Origin: Halopseudomonas oceani | GTDB lineage: Bacteria; Pseudomonadota; Gammaproteobacteria; Pseudomonadales; Pseudomonadaceae | Reading direction: 5' to 3' | Length of the DNA: 64,000 nt | Assembly (NCBI RefSeq): GCF_002903165.1 | Contig: NZ_PPSK01000012.1 | Coordinates: 62,001 to 126,000, forward strand | Part shown: piece after piece, positions 34,458-43,941 of the stretch | Layout of the letters: every line of letters starts with the position of its first letter | How positions within the stretch are numbered: position 1 is the first letter of the stretch | The notes under the pieces: model-generated | The model's database searches: none | What the model saw: only the letters and a program-made list of their open reading frames with translations | Told to the model about the DNA's origin: nothing | Program-made: the position numbers and the translations under genes

Positions 34458-36704
34458 ATGAGCAACAAAACCGTCAACGCTACTACCCCACAGGGTAGCG
34501 AACTCAGCATGCGCAAGATTGCAGGCCCGCACAGTCTGGTAGCCACCTCACTGGCACTGGCAATCTCTGGTGGTATCGCCAACCCACTGTATGCTGAGGA
34601 AGTCAGCCTCGACACCCTGCACGTCGAAGACACCGGCATCCAGGCCGACGCCAACCCCTACGCTGAAGAAGCTGCACCGTACAAGGCCCGCACCCTGTCT
34701 GACAGCCGTCGCACCCGCGACATCGCAGACACGCCGCAGACCATGACTGTCATCACGCGCAGCGCCATCGAAGACTCAGGCAAAACCGAACTCAAGGACA
34801 TCCTCAGCGCCCAGCCCGGCATCACCCTGGGTACCGGCGAAGGCGGCAACTCGTTCGGCGACCGCTACATCATCCGCGGCTACGAAGCCCGCAGCGACAT
34901 CTACACCGACGGTCTGCGCGACCCGGGTCTGATTACTCGCGAGACCTTTGCGCTGGAGCAGATCGAAATCGCCAAGGGCCCGAGTTCCACCTTTGCCGGC
35001 CGCGGTTCCACCGGCGGCGCGGTCAACAGCGTGACCAAGAAGGCCAACCTGTGGGATGACTTCACCACCATCGAAGGCGGCCTCGGCACCGACGACTACG
35101 AGCGTTACACCCTGGATGCCAACCGCGTCCTGACCGAGGATCTGGCCATCCGCTTCAACGGCCTGTACACCGAAGCCGAAGTGCCGGATCGCGGCCCGGC
35201 CGAGAAGCGTCGCACTGGCGCCCTGATCTCCGGCATCTACCAGCCGCTGGATGAGTTCAAGATCCTCGCCGACTACTACTACGCACGCAGCGATGACCGC
35301 ACCGATCCAGGCACCTTCATGACCAACGGCAAGCCGGACGACCACGGCAAGTACGTTGGCCAAAGCGGGCTCGACTTCCAGCGCACCGGCGCCGATATCT
35401 TCACCCTGGGCTTCGAATGGGAGCTGGGCGATGGCGTGAAGCTGGAAAACAAGAGCCGGATTGGTTCCACTGAAAACAGCTACATCATTTCTGCCTATAG
35501 CGCCCGCAGTGGCGGCACACGCAGCTTTGCCGGCTGGCAGGAAAACGACTACATCGGCAACCAGACCAACCTGACCATCGACAAGATGTGGGGCGATATT
35601 CGCCACACCGTGATCACCGGCCTGGAGTACGCCAACGAGCAAACCGATGCGGGCGGCTATTCAGCCAACCCAAGCAGCGTCGCCGTCGACCCCTATAACC
35701 CGAACAATCATGCCTGGAGCGGCACCAAAACCCGCAGTGCCAAGCAGAGCGAACTGGAACTGGAAACCATCTCTGCCTATGTGATGGATACCGTTACCCT
35801 CAACGAAGACTGGGAAGTGTTTGCCGGTCTGCGCTATGACCGCTTTGACTACTATCTCGACACCGCCGAGCGGACCGGACGTGGCGGCGTGATCATCCCG
35901 GCAGCAACCTACAAATATAACGATGGCTTCTGGAACGGCCATCTGGGCGTGGTCTACTCGCCATGGGAGCACGGCAACGTCTATGTGAGCTGGAGCACCT
36001 CCTCCAACATCAACGGCGGTGAGGCGGATGCCGGCACCAACTGCGGCTACGGTGGCCTGTGCGTCGATGACGCCGGCAACTACGCGCAAGCTGAACCAGA
36101 GCAATCCACCAACTGGGAACTGGGTACCAAGTGGAACCTGCTGGATCATCGCCTGCTGCTGACCGCAGCCGTGTTCCAGACCACCAAGGATGACGTCATC
36201 GAAGGTGGCAATGATTCCTACCAGACCGGCGGCAGCCTGAACACAGGCAAAAACCGCGTGCACGGTGTGGAACTGGGCCTGGCAGGCAACATCACCGACC
36301 GCCTGAGCGGCCAAATTGGCGCGGCGTTGATGGACTCCGAAACCCTCAAGTCCTACAACCAGGCCAACGAAGGCCTGCCCAAGGCCAACTTTGCGGAGAA
36401 GAGCGCCAACGCCCAGTTGCGTTATCAGTTGACGCCCGACTTCGCTTTCGGCGGCACCATGACCTACTCCAGCGAAATTCGGGGTGGACAACCTGACGCA
36501 GGGGCAACTAACCGCATCGTGCTGGATGGGTATACCGTGTACGATTTGTTCGCCACCTACCAGGTCAACGAGCATCTTGACCTGCGAGCCAACGTGCAGA
36601 ACATCTTCAACGAAGACTACTACACCGCGGTTTATCGAGGCGGCAGCATTGTCTACAAGGGTGATGCCCGCAACGCCCAGCTCACCGCGCGTTACAAGTT
36701 CTGA
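34458..36704 (+). CDS. TonB-dependent siderophore receptor (Fiu/PiuA-like)
   Basis: A 748-residue outer-membrane receptor. A signal-like N terminus with the hydrophobic stretch LVATSLALAISGGIA ends near residue 46. A TonB-box-like VSLDTLHVEDT follows; the plug domain has TPQTMTVITRSAIEDSGKTELKDILSAQPGITLG and RGSTGGAVNSVTKKA. The last strand ends in LTARYKF with terminal F. Placement before a PiuC/YbiX-type dioxygenase is the E. coli fiu-ybiX arrangement, which points to catecholate or monomeric catechol iron ligands. Iron control is likely through the Fur-like box at 31870. Confidence 0.9.
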   Translation: MSNKTVNATTPQGSELSMRKIAGPHSLVATSLALAISGGIANPLYAEEVSLDTLHVEDTGIQADANPYAEEAAPYKARTLSDSRRTRDIADTPQTMTVITRSAIEDSGKTELKDILSAQPGITLGTGEGGNSFGDRYIIRGYEARSDIYTDGLRDPGLITRETFALEQIEIAKGPSSTFAGRGSTGGAVNSVTKKANLWDDFTTIEGGLGTDDYERYTLDANRVLTEDLAIRFNGLYTEAEVPDRGPAEKRRTGALISGIYQPLDEFKILADYYYARSDDRTDPGTFMTNGKPDDHGKYVGQSGLDFQRTGADIFTLGFEWELGDGVKLENKSRIGSTENSYIISAYSARSGGTRSFAGWQENDYIGNQTNLTIDKMWGDIRHTVITGLEYANEQTDAGGYSANPSSVAVDPYNPNNHAWSGTKTRSAKQSELELETISAYVMDTVTLNEDWEVFAGLRYDRFDYYLDTAERTGRGGVIIPAATYKYNDGFWNGHLGVVYSPWEHGNVYVSWSTSSNINGGEADAGTNCGYGGLCVDDAGNYAQAEPEQSTNWELGTKWNLLDHRLLLTAAVFQTTKDDVIEGGNDSYQTGGSLNTGKNRVHGVELGLAGNITDRLSGQIGAALMDSETLKSYNQANEGLPKANFAEKSANAQLRYQLTPDFAFGGTMTYSSEIRGGQPDAGATNRIVLDGYTVYDLFATYQVNEHLDLRANVQNIFNEDYYTAVYRGGSIVYKGDARNAQLTARYKF

Positions 36705-36722
36705 CGCCAGCGGTTGATCGGT

Positions 36723-36754
36723 AACGGCGACGGGGGCAACTCCGTCGCCGTTTT
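36723..36754 (+). terminator. Terminator/attenuator between receptor and dioxygenase genes
   Basis: An 11-bp stem AACGGCGACGG/CCGTCGCCGTT with an 8-base loop, followed by TT. It would reduce read-through into the dioxygenase gene, which starts 19 bases later. Confidence 0.75.
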
Positions 36755-36772
36755 GTATCAAGGGAAACAACC

Positions 36773-37456
36773 ATGATCATCGTGATTCCCCGCGTTTTCT
36801 CCGACACCGATATTCAACGTATCCGCGACCATCTGGACGCGGCAGACTGGCAGGATGGCAACACGACAGCAGGCGAGCAGGCCCGCCAGGTCAAGCACAA
36901 CCAGCAGTTGCCGCTGGATGGCTCGCTGGCCCGGCAGCTGGGCGACATCCTCATCAGAACCCTGTCACAGCATCCTACCTTTGTTTCTGCAGCCCTCCCG
37001 CTGCGCATTTTTCCGCCGATGTTCAATCGTTACCGCACCGGCGAAACCTACGGCCTGCACGTGGACAACGCGATTCGCTACACACCTGGAAGCCCAACCC
37101 CGATCCGTACCGACCTGTCAGCCACTCTGTTCCTCTGCAGCCCACAGGAGTATGAAGGCGGTGAACTGGTCATCGAAGACAACTTCGGCAGCCAGCGTGT
37201 CAAGCTGGAGGCTGGCGATCTGGTGCTCTACCCCTCCACCAGCCTGCATACCGTGACCCCAGTCAGTAGCGGCGCACGGACCTGCGCGGTGTTCTGGCTG
37301 CAGAGCATGGTACGCAGCAACCAGCAGCGCGAAACCCTGTTCGAGCTGGACCAGAGCGTTCAGGCGCTGACCGCCGAGCTGGGCGCCAGCCACAGCGAAG
37401 TCGTACGCCTGTCCGGCGTCTATCACAACCTGATTCGCCAATGGGCGGACACCTGA
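36773..37456 (+). CDS. piuC: PKHD-type Fe(II)/2-oxoglutarate dioxygenase (PiuC/YbiX)
   Basis: A 227-residue cytoplasmic dioxygenase. The iron-binding facial triad is H96 and D98 (YGLHVDN) and H159 (TSLHTV), with R169 as the 2-oxoglutarate ligand (GARTCAV). Length matches the PKHD-type hydroxylase family. Genes of this family sit next to siderophore receptors of the Fiu/PiuA group; the reaction is not established, though processing of the ligand after uptake is suspected. AAGGGAAAC precedes the ATG. Confidence 0.9.
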   Translation: MIIVIPRVFSDTDIQRIRDHLDAADWQDGNTTAGEQARQVKHNQQLPLDGSLARQLGDILIRTLSQHPTFVSAALPLRIFPPMFNRYRTGETYGLHVDNAIRYTPGSPTPIRTDLSATLFLCSPQEYEGGELVIEDNFGSQRVKLEAGDLVLYPSTSLHTVTPVSSGARTCAVFWLQSMVRSNQQRETLFELDQSVQALTAELGASHSEVVRLSGVYHNLIRQWADT

Positions 37457-37469
37457 GCGAGAAGCCCCG

Positions 37470-38585
37470 ATGAGCATGCCAGACCATTCCCCGCTGCGCG
37501 CACCACTCAGCGAGATTCCACGCGATCTGGTCAGCGTTGCCGACTACGCGCGCTATGCCCCCGAATTCATCGCCCCACCGGTACTGGAGTACATCGCCGG
37601 TGGCGGCGCGGACGAGATCACGCTCAAGCGCAACCGTCAGCAGCTGGATGCGTTAATGATTCTGCCGCGGCCACTGGTTGACTGCACCGCAGGCAGCACC
37701 CACACCCGCGTGCTGGGCGAGACATTGCGCCACCCATTACTGCTGGCGCCGGTTGCCTTCCAGCGGCTGGTGCACCCGGACGGCGAGCTGGCGACCGCTA
37801 CCGCGGCCAGCGTGCTGGAAACCAGCATGGTGGTCAGCACACTGGCCAGTCAGCCGCTGGAAGACATCGCAGCCCGGCTGGACAGCCCACGCTGGTTCCA
37901 GCTTTATATGCAGCAGAACCGCGACTTCACCCTGAGTCTGGTGCGTCGCGCCGAAGCAGCCGGCTACAGCCAATTGATGATTACTGTAGACGCGCCGCTG
38001 CACGGTATTCGTAACCGCGCCCAGCGCGCCGGATATGAGTTGCCCGTCGGTATCGAAGCCGTCAACCTGACAGGCCGGCCACCGCTGCCGAGCGCCAGCT
38101 TCGATCCCAGCCAGAGCATCGTTTTTCAAGGCATGATGAGTGAAGTACCTAACTGGGACGACATTGCCTGGCTGCAGCAGCAGACCCGTCTGCCGATCAT
38201 CCTCAAGGGCTTACTGCACCCGGCGGACGTAAAACGCGCACAGGACATGGGGCTGGCTGGCGCGGTGATCTCCAACCACGGCGGCCGCACGCTGGATTGC
38301 GTGCCGAGCGCCATCGAAATGCTGCCGCGTATCCGCCAGACGGTCGGCCCGGACTTCTGCCTGCTGCTGGACGGCGCCATTGAACGCGGCACTGACGTTT
38401 TTAAAGCCATCGCTCTCGGTGCCAATGCCGTGCTGCTCGGCCGCCCACAACTCTACGCACTGGCCGTCGCCGGACCGCTGGGGGTTGCGCACATGCTGCG
38501 AGTGCTGCGTGAGGAGCTGGAGGTGACCATGGCGCTGGCCGGTACGCCGACCATTGCCGATATCACCGCGGATGCGTTGATGTAA
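37470..38585 (+). CDS. FMN-dependent alpha-hydroxy-acid oxidase/dehydrogenase (LldD-like)
   Basis: A 371-residue TIM-barrel flavoenzyme. The catalytic histidine is H270 in ISNHGGRTLD with R273; K246 in IILKGLL binds FMN; the N-terminal EYIAGGGADEITLKRN and the phosphate loop in LLLDGAIERGTDVFKAIALGANAVLLGRP are typical. The family oxidises L-lactate, glycolate or similar acids. It starts 13 bases after piuC, so it is part of the iron operon, which is unusual. A hydroxy-acid moiety released from a siderophore is a possible substrate (inference). Confidence 0.88.
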   Translation: MSMPDHSPLRAPLSEIPRDLVSVADYARYAPEFIAPPVLEYIAGGGADEITLKRNRQQLDALMILPRPLVDCTAGSTHTRVLGETLRHPLLLAPVAFQRLVHPDGELATATAASVLETSMVVSTLASQPLEDIAARLDSPRWFQLYMQQNRDFTLSLVRRAEAAGYSQLMITVDAPLHGIRNRAQRAGYELPVGIEAVNLTGRPPLPSASFDPSQSIVFQGMMSEVPNWDDIAWLQQQTRLPIILKGLLHPADVKRAQDMGLAGAVISNHGGRTLDCVPSAIEMLPRIRQTVGPDFCLLLDGAIERGTDVFKAIALGANAVLLGRPQLYALAVAGPLGVAHMLRVLREELEVTMALAGTPTIADITADALM

Positions 38586-38665
38586 CACACCGCCACGGGC
38601 ACAGCGTGCTACCCACATCTACCCACACGTGCCTGCATGTGCCTACGCGCGCCCCAAAACAGAGG

Positions 38666-39532
38666 TCAAACCCCTTCCGGTCGCCGCTGCCGCTCGTACA
38701 GAAAGCTCAGCACCTGCGAGCGGAACTGGTTGTAGCGCTCGTCACTGGCCAACGCCAGCCGCTCACGGGGCCGCGGCAGATCGACGGTCAGCACCTCGCC
38801 GACCGTCGCCGACGGGCCATTGGTCATCATCACGATCTTGTCCGACAGCAGCACCGATTCGTCCACATCGTGGGTAACCATGATCACCGTGTTGTTCAAC
38901 TCGGCCTGAATCTCCATGACCGAATCCTGCAGGTGGGCACGGGTCAGCGCATCCAGCGCCCCGAAGGGCTCGTCCATGAGCAACACTGAGGGCTCCATTG
39001 CCAACGCCCTTGCTATTCCAACCCGTTGCTTCATGCCGCCGGAGATTTCCGCCGGGTATTTGTGAATCGCGTGATCCATGTGCACCAGTTTGAGGTTGTG
39101 CTCGATCCACTCGCGCATTTGCTGCTTGCTCTTGCGGCCCTTGCACACCGTTTTGACCGCCAACTCCACGTTCTGGTAACAGGTCAGCCAGGGCAGCAAG
39201 GCGTGGTTCTGAAACACGACGGCTCGCTCGGGCCCCGGCTCGGTCACCTCCTTACCATTGAGGATCGCACCGCCCTCGGTGGCGCGGCAAAGGCCGGCGA
39301 CGATGTTCAGCACCGTCGACTTGCCGCAGCCGGAGTGGCCGATGATCGAGACAAACTCGCCTTTGGCAATCCTCAGATTGACGTTGTTCAGCGCGCGAAA
39401 CGGCCCCTTGCGGGTCGGGAAGTCAATCGACACGCCGGACAGATCCAGGAAACTTCGTTCACGTGATACCTCCGGAGTAACAATTTCCTCCTGGCTGTCG
39501 ATCTGCTCTTTACGCATGGCAATAACGGACAT
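38666..39532 (-). CDS. Nitrate-type ABC transporter, ATP-binding protein
   Basis: A 288-residue ATPase of the NrtD/SsuB/TauB group. Walker A GHSGCGKST near residue 62, signature ISGGMKQRVGIARAL, Walker B VLLMDEPFGALD. AGGAGAATTCACC supplies the ribosome-binding site. It is the last gene of the leftward operon porin-nrtA-nrtB-nrtD like, and works with the permease 18 bases upstream. The substrate is judged from the binding protein; nitrate is most likely. Confidence 0.9.
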   Translation of the reverse strand: MSVIAMRKEQIDSQEEIVTPEVSRERSFLDLSGVSIDFPTRKGPFRALNNVNLRIAKGEFVSIIGHSGCGKSTVLNIVAGLCRATEGGAILNGKEVTEPGPERAVVFQNHALLPWLTCYQNVELAVKTVCKGRKSKQQMREWIEHNLKLVHMDHAIHKYPAEISGGMKQRVGIARALAMEPSVLLMDEPFGALDALTRAHLQDSVMEIQAELNNTVIMVTHDVDESVLLSDKIVMMTNGPSATVGEVLTVDLPRPRERLALASDERYNQFRSQVLSFLYERQRRPEGV

Positions 39533-39550
39533 GGTGAATTCTCCTGTTGA

Positions 39551-40570
39551 TCAGTGGCCAGCGGGCTTTTGATGGGACAGCAGGCCCTGCAGGGTCTGCA
39601 TCAGCCAGTCGAGCAAAAAGCCGATGATGCCGATGGTGATCACTGCCACCATGATGCGGCCAAGCGAATCGGAGCTGCCGTTCTGGAACTCATCCCAAAC
39701 GAACTTGCCGAGCCCCGGGTTCTGCGCCAGCATCTCGGCGGCAATCAGCACCATCCAGCCCACCCCGAGCGACAGCCGCAGGCCGGTGAACATCATCGGC
39801 AGCGCCGCCGGGATGGCGATGCGAAACACCTGAGTTACCCAGCTCAGACGAATCACCCGACCGACGTTGATCCAATCCTTGTCAATCGAGGCAACCGCCA
39901 CAGCCGTATTGATCAGCGTTGGCCACAGCGAACACAGGGTTACCGTCACCGCAGAGGTAATAAACGACTTCTGAAACAGCGGGTCGTCGGAGATGTACAC
40001 CGCACTCACCACCATGGTGACAATCGGCAGCCAGGCCAACGGCGACACCGGTTTGAATATCTGCACCAGCGGACTGATTGCGCCATACAGGGTCGGGCTC
40101 AACCCACAGGCCACCCCGACCGGAATGGCAATCAGGCTGGCCAGCACAAAACCGGTAAATACCGTCAGCAGGCTGGTACCGATCTGATCAATAAAGGTCG
40201 GCTTGCCGGTATAGTCACGAATGCGTACTTCGGCAGTCGGGTCCCGTTCCAGCTTGGCGGCGTTACGCACCTCCTGGCGCTGATAGAAGGCATCAGCCTT
40301 GGCGCGCTCGATCTGATGTTCGTCGACCAGATTGACCGCCTGCTGCCAGACGGCTGCCGGTCCCGGCAGTACACCGAGACTGGTCTTGACCTGTGAGGCG
40401 CCGACCGACCACACCAGCAGGAACACCAGTAGCGCAATCAGCGGCAACCCCGCCTTGTTGAACAGCTCGGTTGCCTGCTCGCGTGCATCTTCACCGCGGC
40501 ACAGCCGAACCACGGGCACCATCCAGTTAAGCCCGGCGGTTTCCAGATAGTTGATCAGCTTGTTACTCAT
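39551..40570 (-). CDS. Nitrate-type ABC transporter, permease
   Basis: A 339-residue inner-membrane permease of the NrtB class. After one helix at about 43-62 there is a charged segment (RAKADAFYQRQEVRNAAKLERDP), then the BPD-type permease domain with about five helices. The conserved EAA-like loop is RLSWVTQVFRIAIPAALPMMFTGLRLSLGVGWMVLIAAEML. The insertion after the first helix is seen in proteobacterial nitrate permeases. Confidence 0.88.
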   Translation of the reverse strand: MSNKLINYLETAGLNWMVPVVRLCRGEDAREQATELFNKAGLPLIALLVFLLVWSVGASQVKTSLGVLPGPAAVWQQAVNLVDEHQIERAKADAFYQRQEVRNAAKLERDPTAEVRIRDYTGKPTFIDQIGTSLLTVFTGFVLASLIAIPVGVACGLSPTLYGAISPLVQIFKPVSPLAWLPIVTMVVSAVYISDDPLFQKSFITSAVTVTLCSLWPTLINTAVAVASIDKDWINVGRVIRLSWVTQVFRIAIPAALPMMFTGLRLSLGVGWMVLIAAEMLAQNPGLGKFVWDEFQNGSSDSLGRIMVAVITIGIIGFLLDWLMQTLQGLLSHQKPAGH

Positions 40571-40630
40571 AGCCTTATACCTCTGCCATCAGGGTAAAGG
40601 GACTCCGGCGGCTGGCCGGAGCCACTCGGA

Positions 40631-42013
40631 TTACAGCTGTTCGTCACCCTTGAGCCCAATTGCAAACTGCTGCAGATAGGCGTTGGGCTGGGTGCCGTCG
40701 TAGGTCACGCCGTCGATGAACTCGCCGGTCGGTGCCTTGAAACCGGTTTCGGTCGCAAAGTTAGGGAAGGCATCAGCCGGCAACTTGCCTTCGGCAATCA
40801 GCTCCTGCGCGGCCTGGGCGTAGATGTCCGGGCGGTAGACCTTCTTCGCCACGTCCATGTACCAGCTGTCCAGCTGGGCGGTTCCAATCTGGCCCCAGCG
40901 GCGCATCTGGGTCAGATACCAGATGGCGTCGGAGTAGAACGGATAGGTCGCGTTGTAGCGGAAGAACACGTTGAAGTCCGGGACCTCCCGCTTGTCGCCC
41001 TTCTCGTATTCGAAGGTGCCGGTCATCGAGTTGGCGATTACTTCGGCGTCGGCACCCACATAGGCCGGCTGGGACAGAATCTGCACAGCCTCAGCACGGT
41101 TGGCGTTGTTATCCGCATCCAGCCAGGCCGCAGCACGGATCAGCGCCTTAACCACCGCGATGTGGGTGTTGGGGTTCTCGTCGGCCCAGGTCTGGCTGAC
41201 GCCAAACACCTTCTCCGGGTTGTTCCTCCAGATCTCATAGTCAGTGATCACCGGCACGCCAATGCCCTTGAACACCGCCTGCTGGTTCCACGGCTCACCC
41301 ACGCAATAGCCATTGATGGTGCCGGCTTCCATGGTCGTCGGCATCTGCGGCGGCGGCGTCACCGAGAGCAGCGCGTCGGCGTTGATCTGACCCGAGGTAT
41401 CGCCACGCGCCGGCGCGTAGTAGCCGGGGTTGATGCCGCCGGCCGCCAGCCAGTAGCGCAGCTCGTAGTTATGGGTGGACACCGGAAACACCATGCCCAT
41501 GTTGAATGGCTTGCCGGCCGCCCGGTATTGCTCGATCACCGGCTTGAGCGCGGCGGCGCTGATCGGGTGCTGGGGCCGGCCGTCGGCATCCAGCGGGATG
41601 TGCTTTTTCATCTCATCCCAGACGTCGTTGGAGACGGTGATGCCGTTGCCGTTGAGGTCCATCGAGAAGGCAGTAATGACGTCAGCCTGGGTGCCAAAAC
41701 CGATAGTCGCACCGAGCGGCTGACCCGCCAGCATGTGCGCGCCGTCCAGCTCGCCGTCGATCACCCGGTCGAGCAGCACCTTCCAGTTGGCCTGAGCCTC
41801 AAGGGTGACATACAGCCCCTCATCCTCGAAAAAGCCCTTCTCGTAGGCAATCGCCAGCGGTGCCATGTCGGTCAGTTTGATGAAGCCGAACTTGAGATCT
41901 TCCTTCTCCAGATCCTTGACCGCCTGCACCGAGGTCGAGAGCAGACTGCCGAGGCCCAGCGAAACCGCGAGCGACAGGGTGGCAGCGAGTGACTTGCGCT
42001 TGAACGTGTTCAT
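40631..42013 (-). CDS. NrtA/CmpA-type ABC transporter substrate-binding protein
   Basis: A 460-residue exported protein with a signal peptide ([23 protein letters not shown]). [60 protein letters not shown] is the standard start of the nitrate/bicarbonate binding group, and [17 protein letters not shown] carries the binding-pocket part. Nitrate is the most likely ligand, nitrite or cyanate are alternatives. No nitrate reductase gene is in the window. GGAG lies upstream of the ATG. Transcription is probably nitrogen-controlled through the sigma54 promoter upstream of the porin gene. Confidence 0.9.
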   Translation of the reverse strand: MNTFKRKSLAATLSLAVSLGLGSLLSTSVQAVKDLEKEDLKFGFIKLTDMAPLAIAYEKGFFEDEGLYVTLEAQANWKVLLDRVIDGELDGAHMLAGQPLGATIGFGTQADVITAFSMDLNGNGITVSNDVWDEMKKHIPLDADGRPQHPISAAALKPVIEQYRAAGKPFNMGMVFPVSTHNYELRYWLAAGGINPGYYAPARGDTSGQINADALLSVTPPPQMPTTMEAGTINGYCVGEPWNQQAVFKGIGVPVITDYEIWRNNPEKVFGVSQTWADENPNTHIAVVKALIRAAAWLDADNNANRAEAVQILSQPAYVGADAEVIANSMTGTFEYEKGDKREVPDFNVFFRYNATYPFYSDAIWYLTQMRRWGQIGTAQLDSWYMDVAKKVYRPDIYAQAAQELIAEGKLPADAFPNFATETGFKAPTGEFIDGVTYDGTQPNAYLQQFAIGLKGDEQL

Positions 42014-42055
42014 GGTTGTGCTCCGTTAAACAGTGATCAGTGAAAGGCCCGCGGC

Positions 42056-43276
42056 TCAGAAGGCAACCTGCGCCATCAGCCAGAGCTTGTCGGTGTCGGT
42101 GGCAAATTCATCGGCGTTGTAGCTGGCGTACTTGGCGACTAGGGTGACGTCGCCAAACTTGCGCGCTGCCAGCAGATCCAGTTCGCTGCCGTAGTCGGCG
42201 CCGCCCTTGTCGGCGGAAACGTCGTGGTAGACCGCCTGCAGCTTGAACCCGGCGAGACTGCCGCCGAGTTGCAGGTAGAGATCTTCCAGCCCGTTGGCCG
42301 GAGTATTGAGAAACTTGTCAGCCCAGCCATTGAACGCATGACCGGTCGCCAGCGGGGTGCTGAAAGCGGAGTCGTCCGCGCCCAGCAACTCGTAGCCACC
42401 GAGCAGCTGCAGACCACCGACGTTCACACCTAGCTCGGCCAGCCAGTAATCGGCGCCGATGTTGCTGCCGTCTTCGTAATCGCTCTGGCGGGCGTACTCC
42501 AGCGCGTAGCTGAGGCTGGTGCGCTCGGTCAGCTTGGGTGCACCGGTCAGACGCAGGCCAAGGGTCTTGTTGGACGCGGCCGGCGCATCCTCTAGATCCA
42601 GGAAGTAGCCGTAACCGGTGATCTTGACCAGATCAAAACCGCCATAGGCCAGATTGACGAAATGGGCCTTGGTATCCAGATCACCTTTCGGCGAATCCTC
42701 GCCGAAGATACGATTCACGTTGTAGACGTAGGCATAGTTGAGGGTGGCGTCGGCCAGGCTGCTGTTGCTCAGGCTGAAGCCATCGTAGGTCTGCTCGGTC
42801 TGACGCCAGCCGACGTTGCCGATAAACCGTGCGTTGTCATAGATGATGCGCTGACGGCCAAACTTCAGGGTGGTGGCGTCCAGACCGGCATAGCTCAGCC
42901 AGGCCTGATTGATTTCAGTGCCGTCCGGGTCGGCGACCACCGGATACCGGGTCTTGGCACTCGGCAGGCCGGTAGCGTTGTTGTAACGCTCGCTGCCGAT
43001 CACGGCGACGTCATCGGCCTCAACAAACGCGCCGAAACCACGATAGGGCGCAGTAGCAAAGTTGATGCGGGTGCGCAGCGTTGATGCACCGGCACTCTTG
43101 TCGATGCCATCCTGATCCACATACTCATAGCGATAACGCAGGTCCAGCCCCGCCTTGCCGCCGGTTACCGCTTCGCTGATCGAATTTGCCTCAGCCAGCA
43201 CCACGCTGCTGCCCATCGCCAGCATCGCTCCCATCACCCATGCCCCTGTTACCCCTGCCCGCAGTGTCATCCCCAT
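42056..43276 (-). CDS. Outer-membrane porin (alginate-export-like beta-barrel)
   Basis: A 406-residue exported protein with a signal peptide ending near SSVVLAEA. The body is a series of amphipathic strands (GLDLRYRYEYVDQDG, LRTRINFATAPYRGFGAFVEADDVAV, LKFGRQRIIYDNARFIGNVGWRQTEQTYDG), ending LWLMAQVAF with a terminal F, as in 18-strand porins and AlgE-like barrels. It begins the operon with the nitrate-type ABC transporter, so it probably admits the same anion across the outer membrane. ATG 43276 with GGGGGC upstream is preferred; ATG 43270 is possible. Confidence 0.85.
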   Translation of the reverse strand: MGMTLRAGVTGAWVMGAMLAMGSSVVLAEANSISEAVTGGKAGLDLRYRYEYVDQDGIDKSAGASTLRTRINFATAPYRGFGAFVEADDVAVIGSERYNNATGLPSAKTRYPVVADPDGTEINQAWLSYAGLDATTLKFGRQRIIYDNARFIGNVGWRQTEQTYDGFSLSNSSLADATLNYAYVYNVNRIFGEDSPKGDLDTKAHFVNLAYGGFDLVKITGYGYFLDLEDAPAASNKTLGLRLTGAPKLTERTSLSYALEYARQSDYEDGSNIGADYWLAELGVNVGGLQLLGGYELLGADDSAFSTPLATGHAFNGWADKFLNTPANGLEDLYLQLGGSLAGFKLQAVYHDVSADKGGADYGSELDLLAARKFGDVTLVAKYASYNADEFATDTDKLWLMAQVAF

Positions 43277-43418
43277 GGTTACGCCCCCAAAAAACGCGCA
43301 CAAAAAAAGGCGTCCACAAACACAGCCGCTGATGCAGGTATGTTGGTGGACGCCTTTGCCCGAAAATTCTGTGTGGTCAGCGCTCCCACCATTGGGATAG
43401 CCGACACAGGGGGTTGGC

Positions 43419-43434
43419 AGCAAGGCCTGTGCCA
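43419..43434 (-). promoter_or_regulatory. Consensus sigma54 promoter of the porin/nitrate ABC operon
   Basis: On the minus strand TGGCACAGGCCTTGCT matches TGGCAC-R-N4-TTGCW at every specified position. The start site would be near 43408, about 130 bases before the porin ATG. Confidence 0.8.
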
Positions 43435-43532
43435 GAATTCTCAAGTCACTGATTAAATAGAATAAAGCCAATACCGAGCGGGTTAAACCTGTATCGAGCA
43501 TGCGTTTGCACGGTGCAGCGATCAGAAAGAGC

Positions 43533-43547
43533 GCACTGGGGCTGTGC
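43533..43547. promoter_or_regulatory. Probable NtrC-binding site in the divergent control region
   Basis: GCACTGGGGCTGTGC matches GCAC-N7-GTGC exactly, centred about 132 bases upstream of the predicted leftward sigma54 start. A one-mismatch copy (GCAC-N7-GAGC) is at 43676-43690, closer to the rightward operon. The two could serve both operons. Confidence 0.55.
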
Positions 43548-43730
43548 GTACCTCTCCCTCTTTTGCCCGCTTCGACCATACGCCCGGGTTTGTCCGCCTA
43601 TAAGCCCGCCCGCCAGCCGCACCGGCATGACGCACCAAAAGCGAGCGAAGCACCACAACCGTGCACAGCTTCATTGCACCGCACTGGAGCCACTGCCTCT
43701 ATCCCGCGTGTTACGGGGCATTGCCCACTC

Positions 43731-43746
43731 TGGTCTGCATATTGCT
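43731..43746 (+). promoter_or_regulatory. Possible sigma54 promoter of the guanidine operon
   Basis: TGGTCTGCATATTGCT keeps GG-N10-GC and a perfect -12 TTGCT, but its -24 half is TGGTCT rather than TGGCAC. The start would be near 43757, which is correctly placed about 40 bases before the riboswitch. Confidence 0.4.
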
Positions 43747-43794
43747 TTGTACTCAGCGTTCGCACTCCGTACTACTGCGCAACTCACAATTTGC

Positions 43795-43897
43795 AAATAG
43801 AGCGCTAGGGTTCCGGCCGCTGTAGCGGTGCCTGGTCCGAGAGCACTCGACCTTTCAGACAAAGGTTACACGGCGGGATAAAAGCCCGGGAGACGAT
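43795..43897 (+). ncRNA. Guanidine-I (ykkC) riboswitch aptamer
   Basis: The conserved blocks of the ykkC subtype 1 aptamer are present in order: CTAGGGTTCCG (43805-43815), CTGGTCCGAGAG (43832-43843), a hairpin ACCTTT/AAAGGT (43850-43855 with 43861-43866), ACACGG (43868-43873) and GGGATAAAAGCCCGGGAGA (43875-43893). It lies about 50 bases before the ABC binding-protein gene. Guanidine is the known ligand and the motif normally turns expression on. The outer boundaries are approximate. Confidence 0.93.
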
Positions 43898-43912
43898 TGG
43901 CACCACTGCCAG

Positions 43913-43941
43913 GAGTGCTCCACGTGACATTGACTGAGAGG
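43913..43941 (+). promoter_or_regulatory. Possible expression platform of the guanidine riboswitch
   Basis: GAGTGCTC (43913-43920) is the exact complement of GAGCACTC in the aptamer (43841-43848). CTGAGAGG (43934-43941), which contains the presumed Shine-Dalgarno sequence of the next gene, can pair with CCTTTCAG (43851-43858) with one G-U pair. The latter bases form the aptamer hairpin when ligand is bound. No T-run follows, so control is more likely translational. Confidence 0.45.

Noticed and set aside
43507-43517. TGCACGGTGCA palindrome as an NtrC site
   Set aside because: The GCAC and GTGC halves are only one base apart, whereas NtrC needs seven.
43898-43915. TTGGCACCACTGCC near the guanidine binding-protein gene as a sigma54 promoter
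   Set aside because: The GG-GC spacing is wrong and it would start transcription downstream of the riboswitch, making the aptamer useless.
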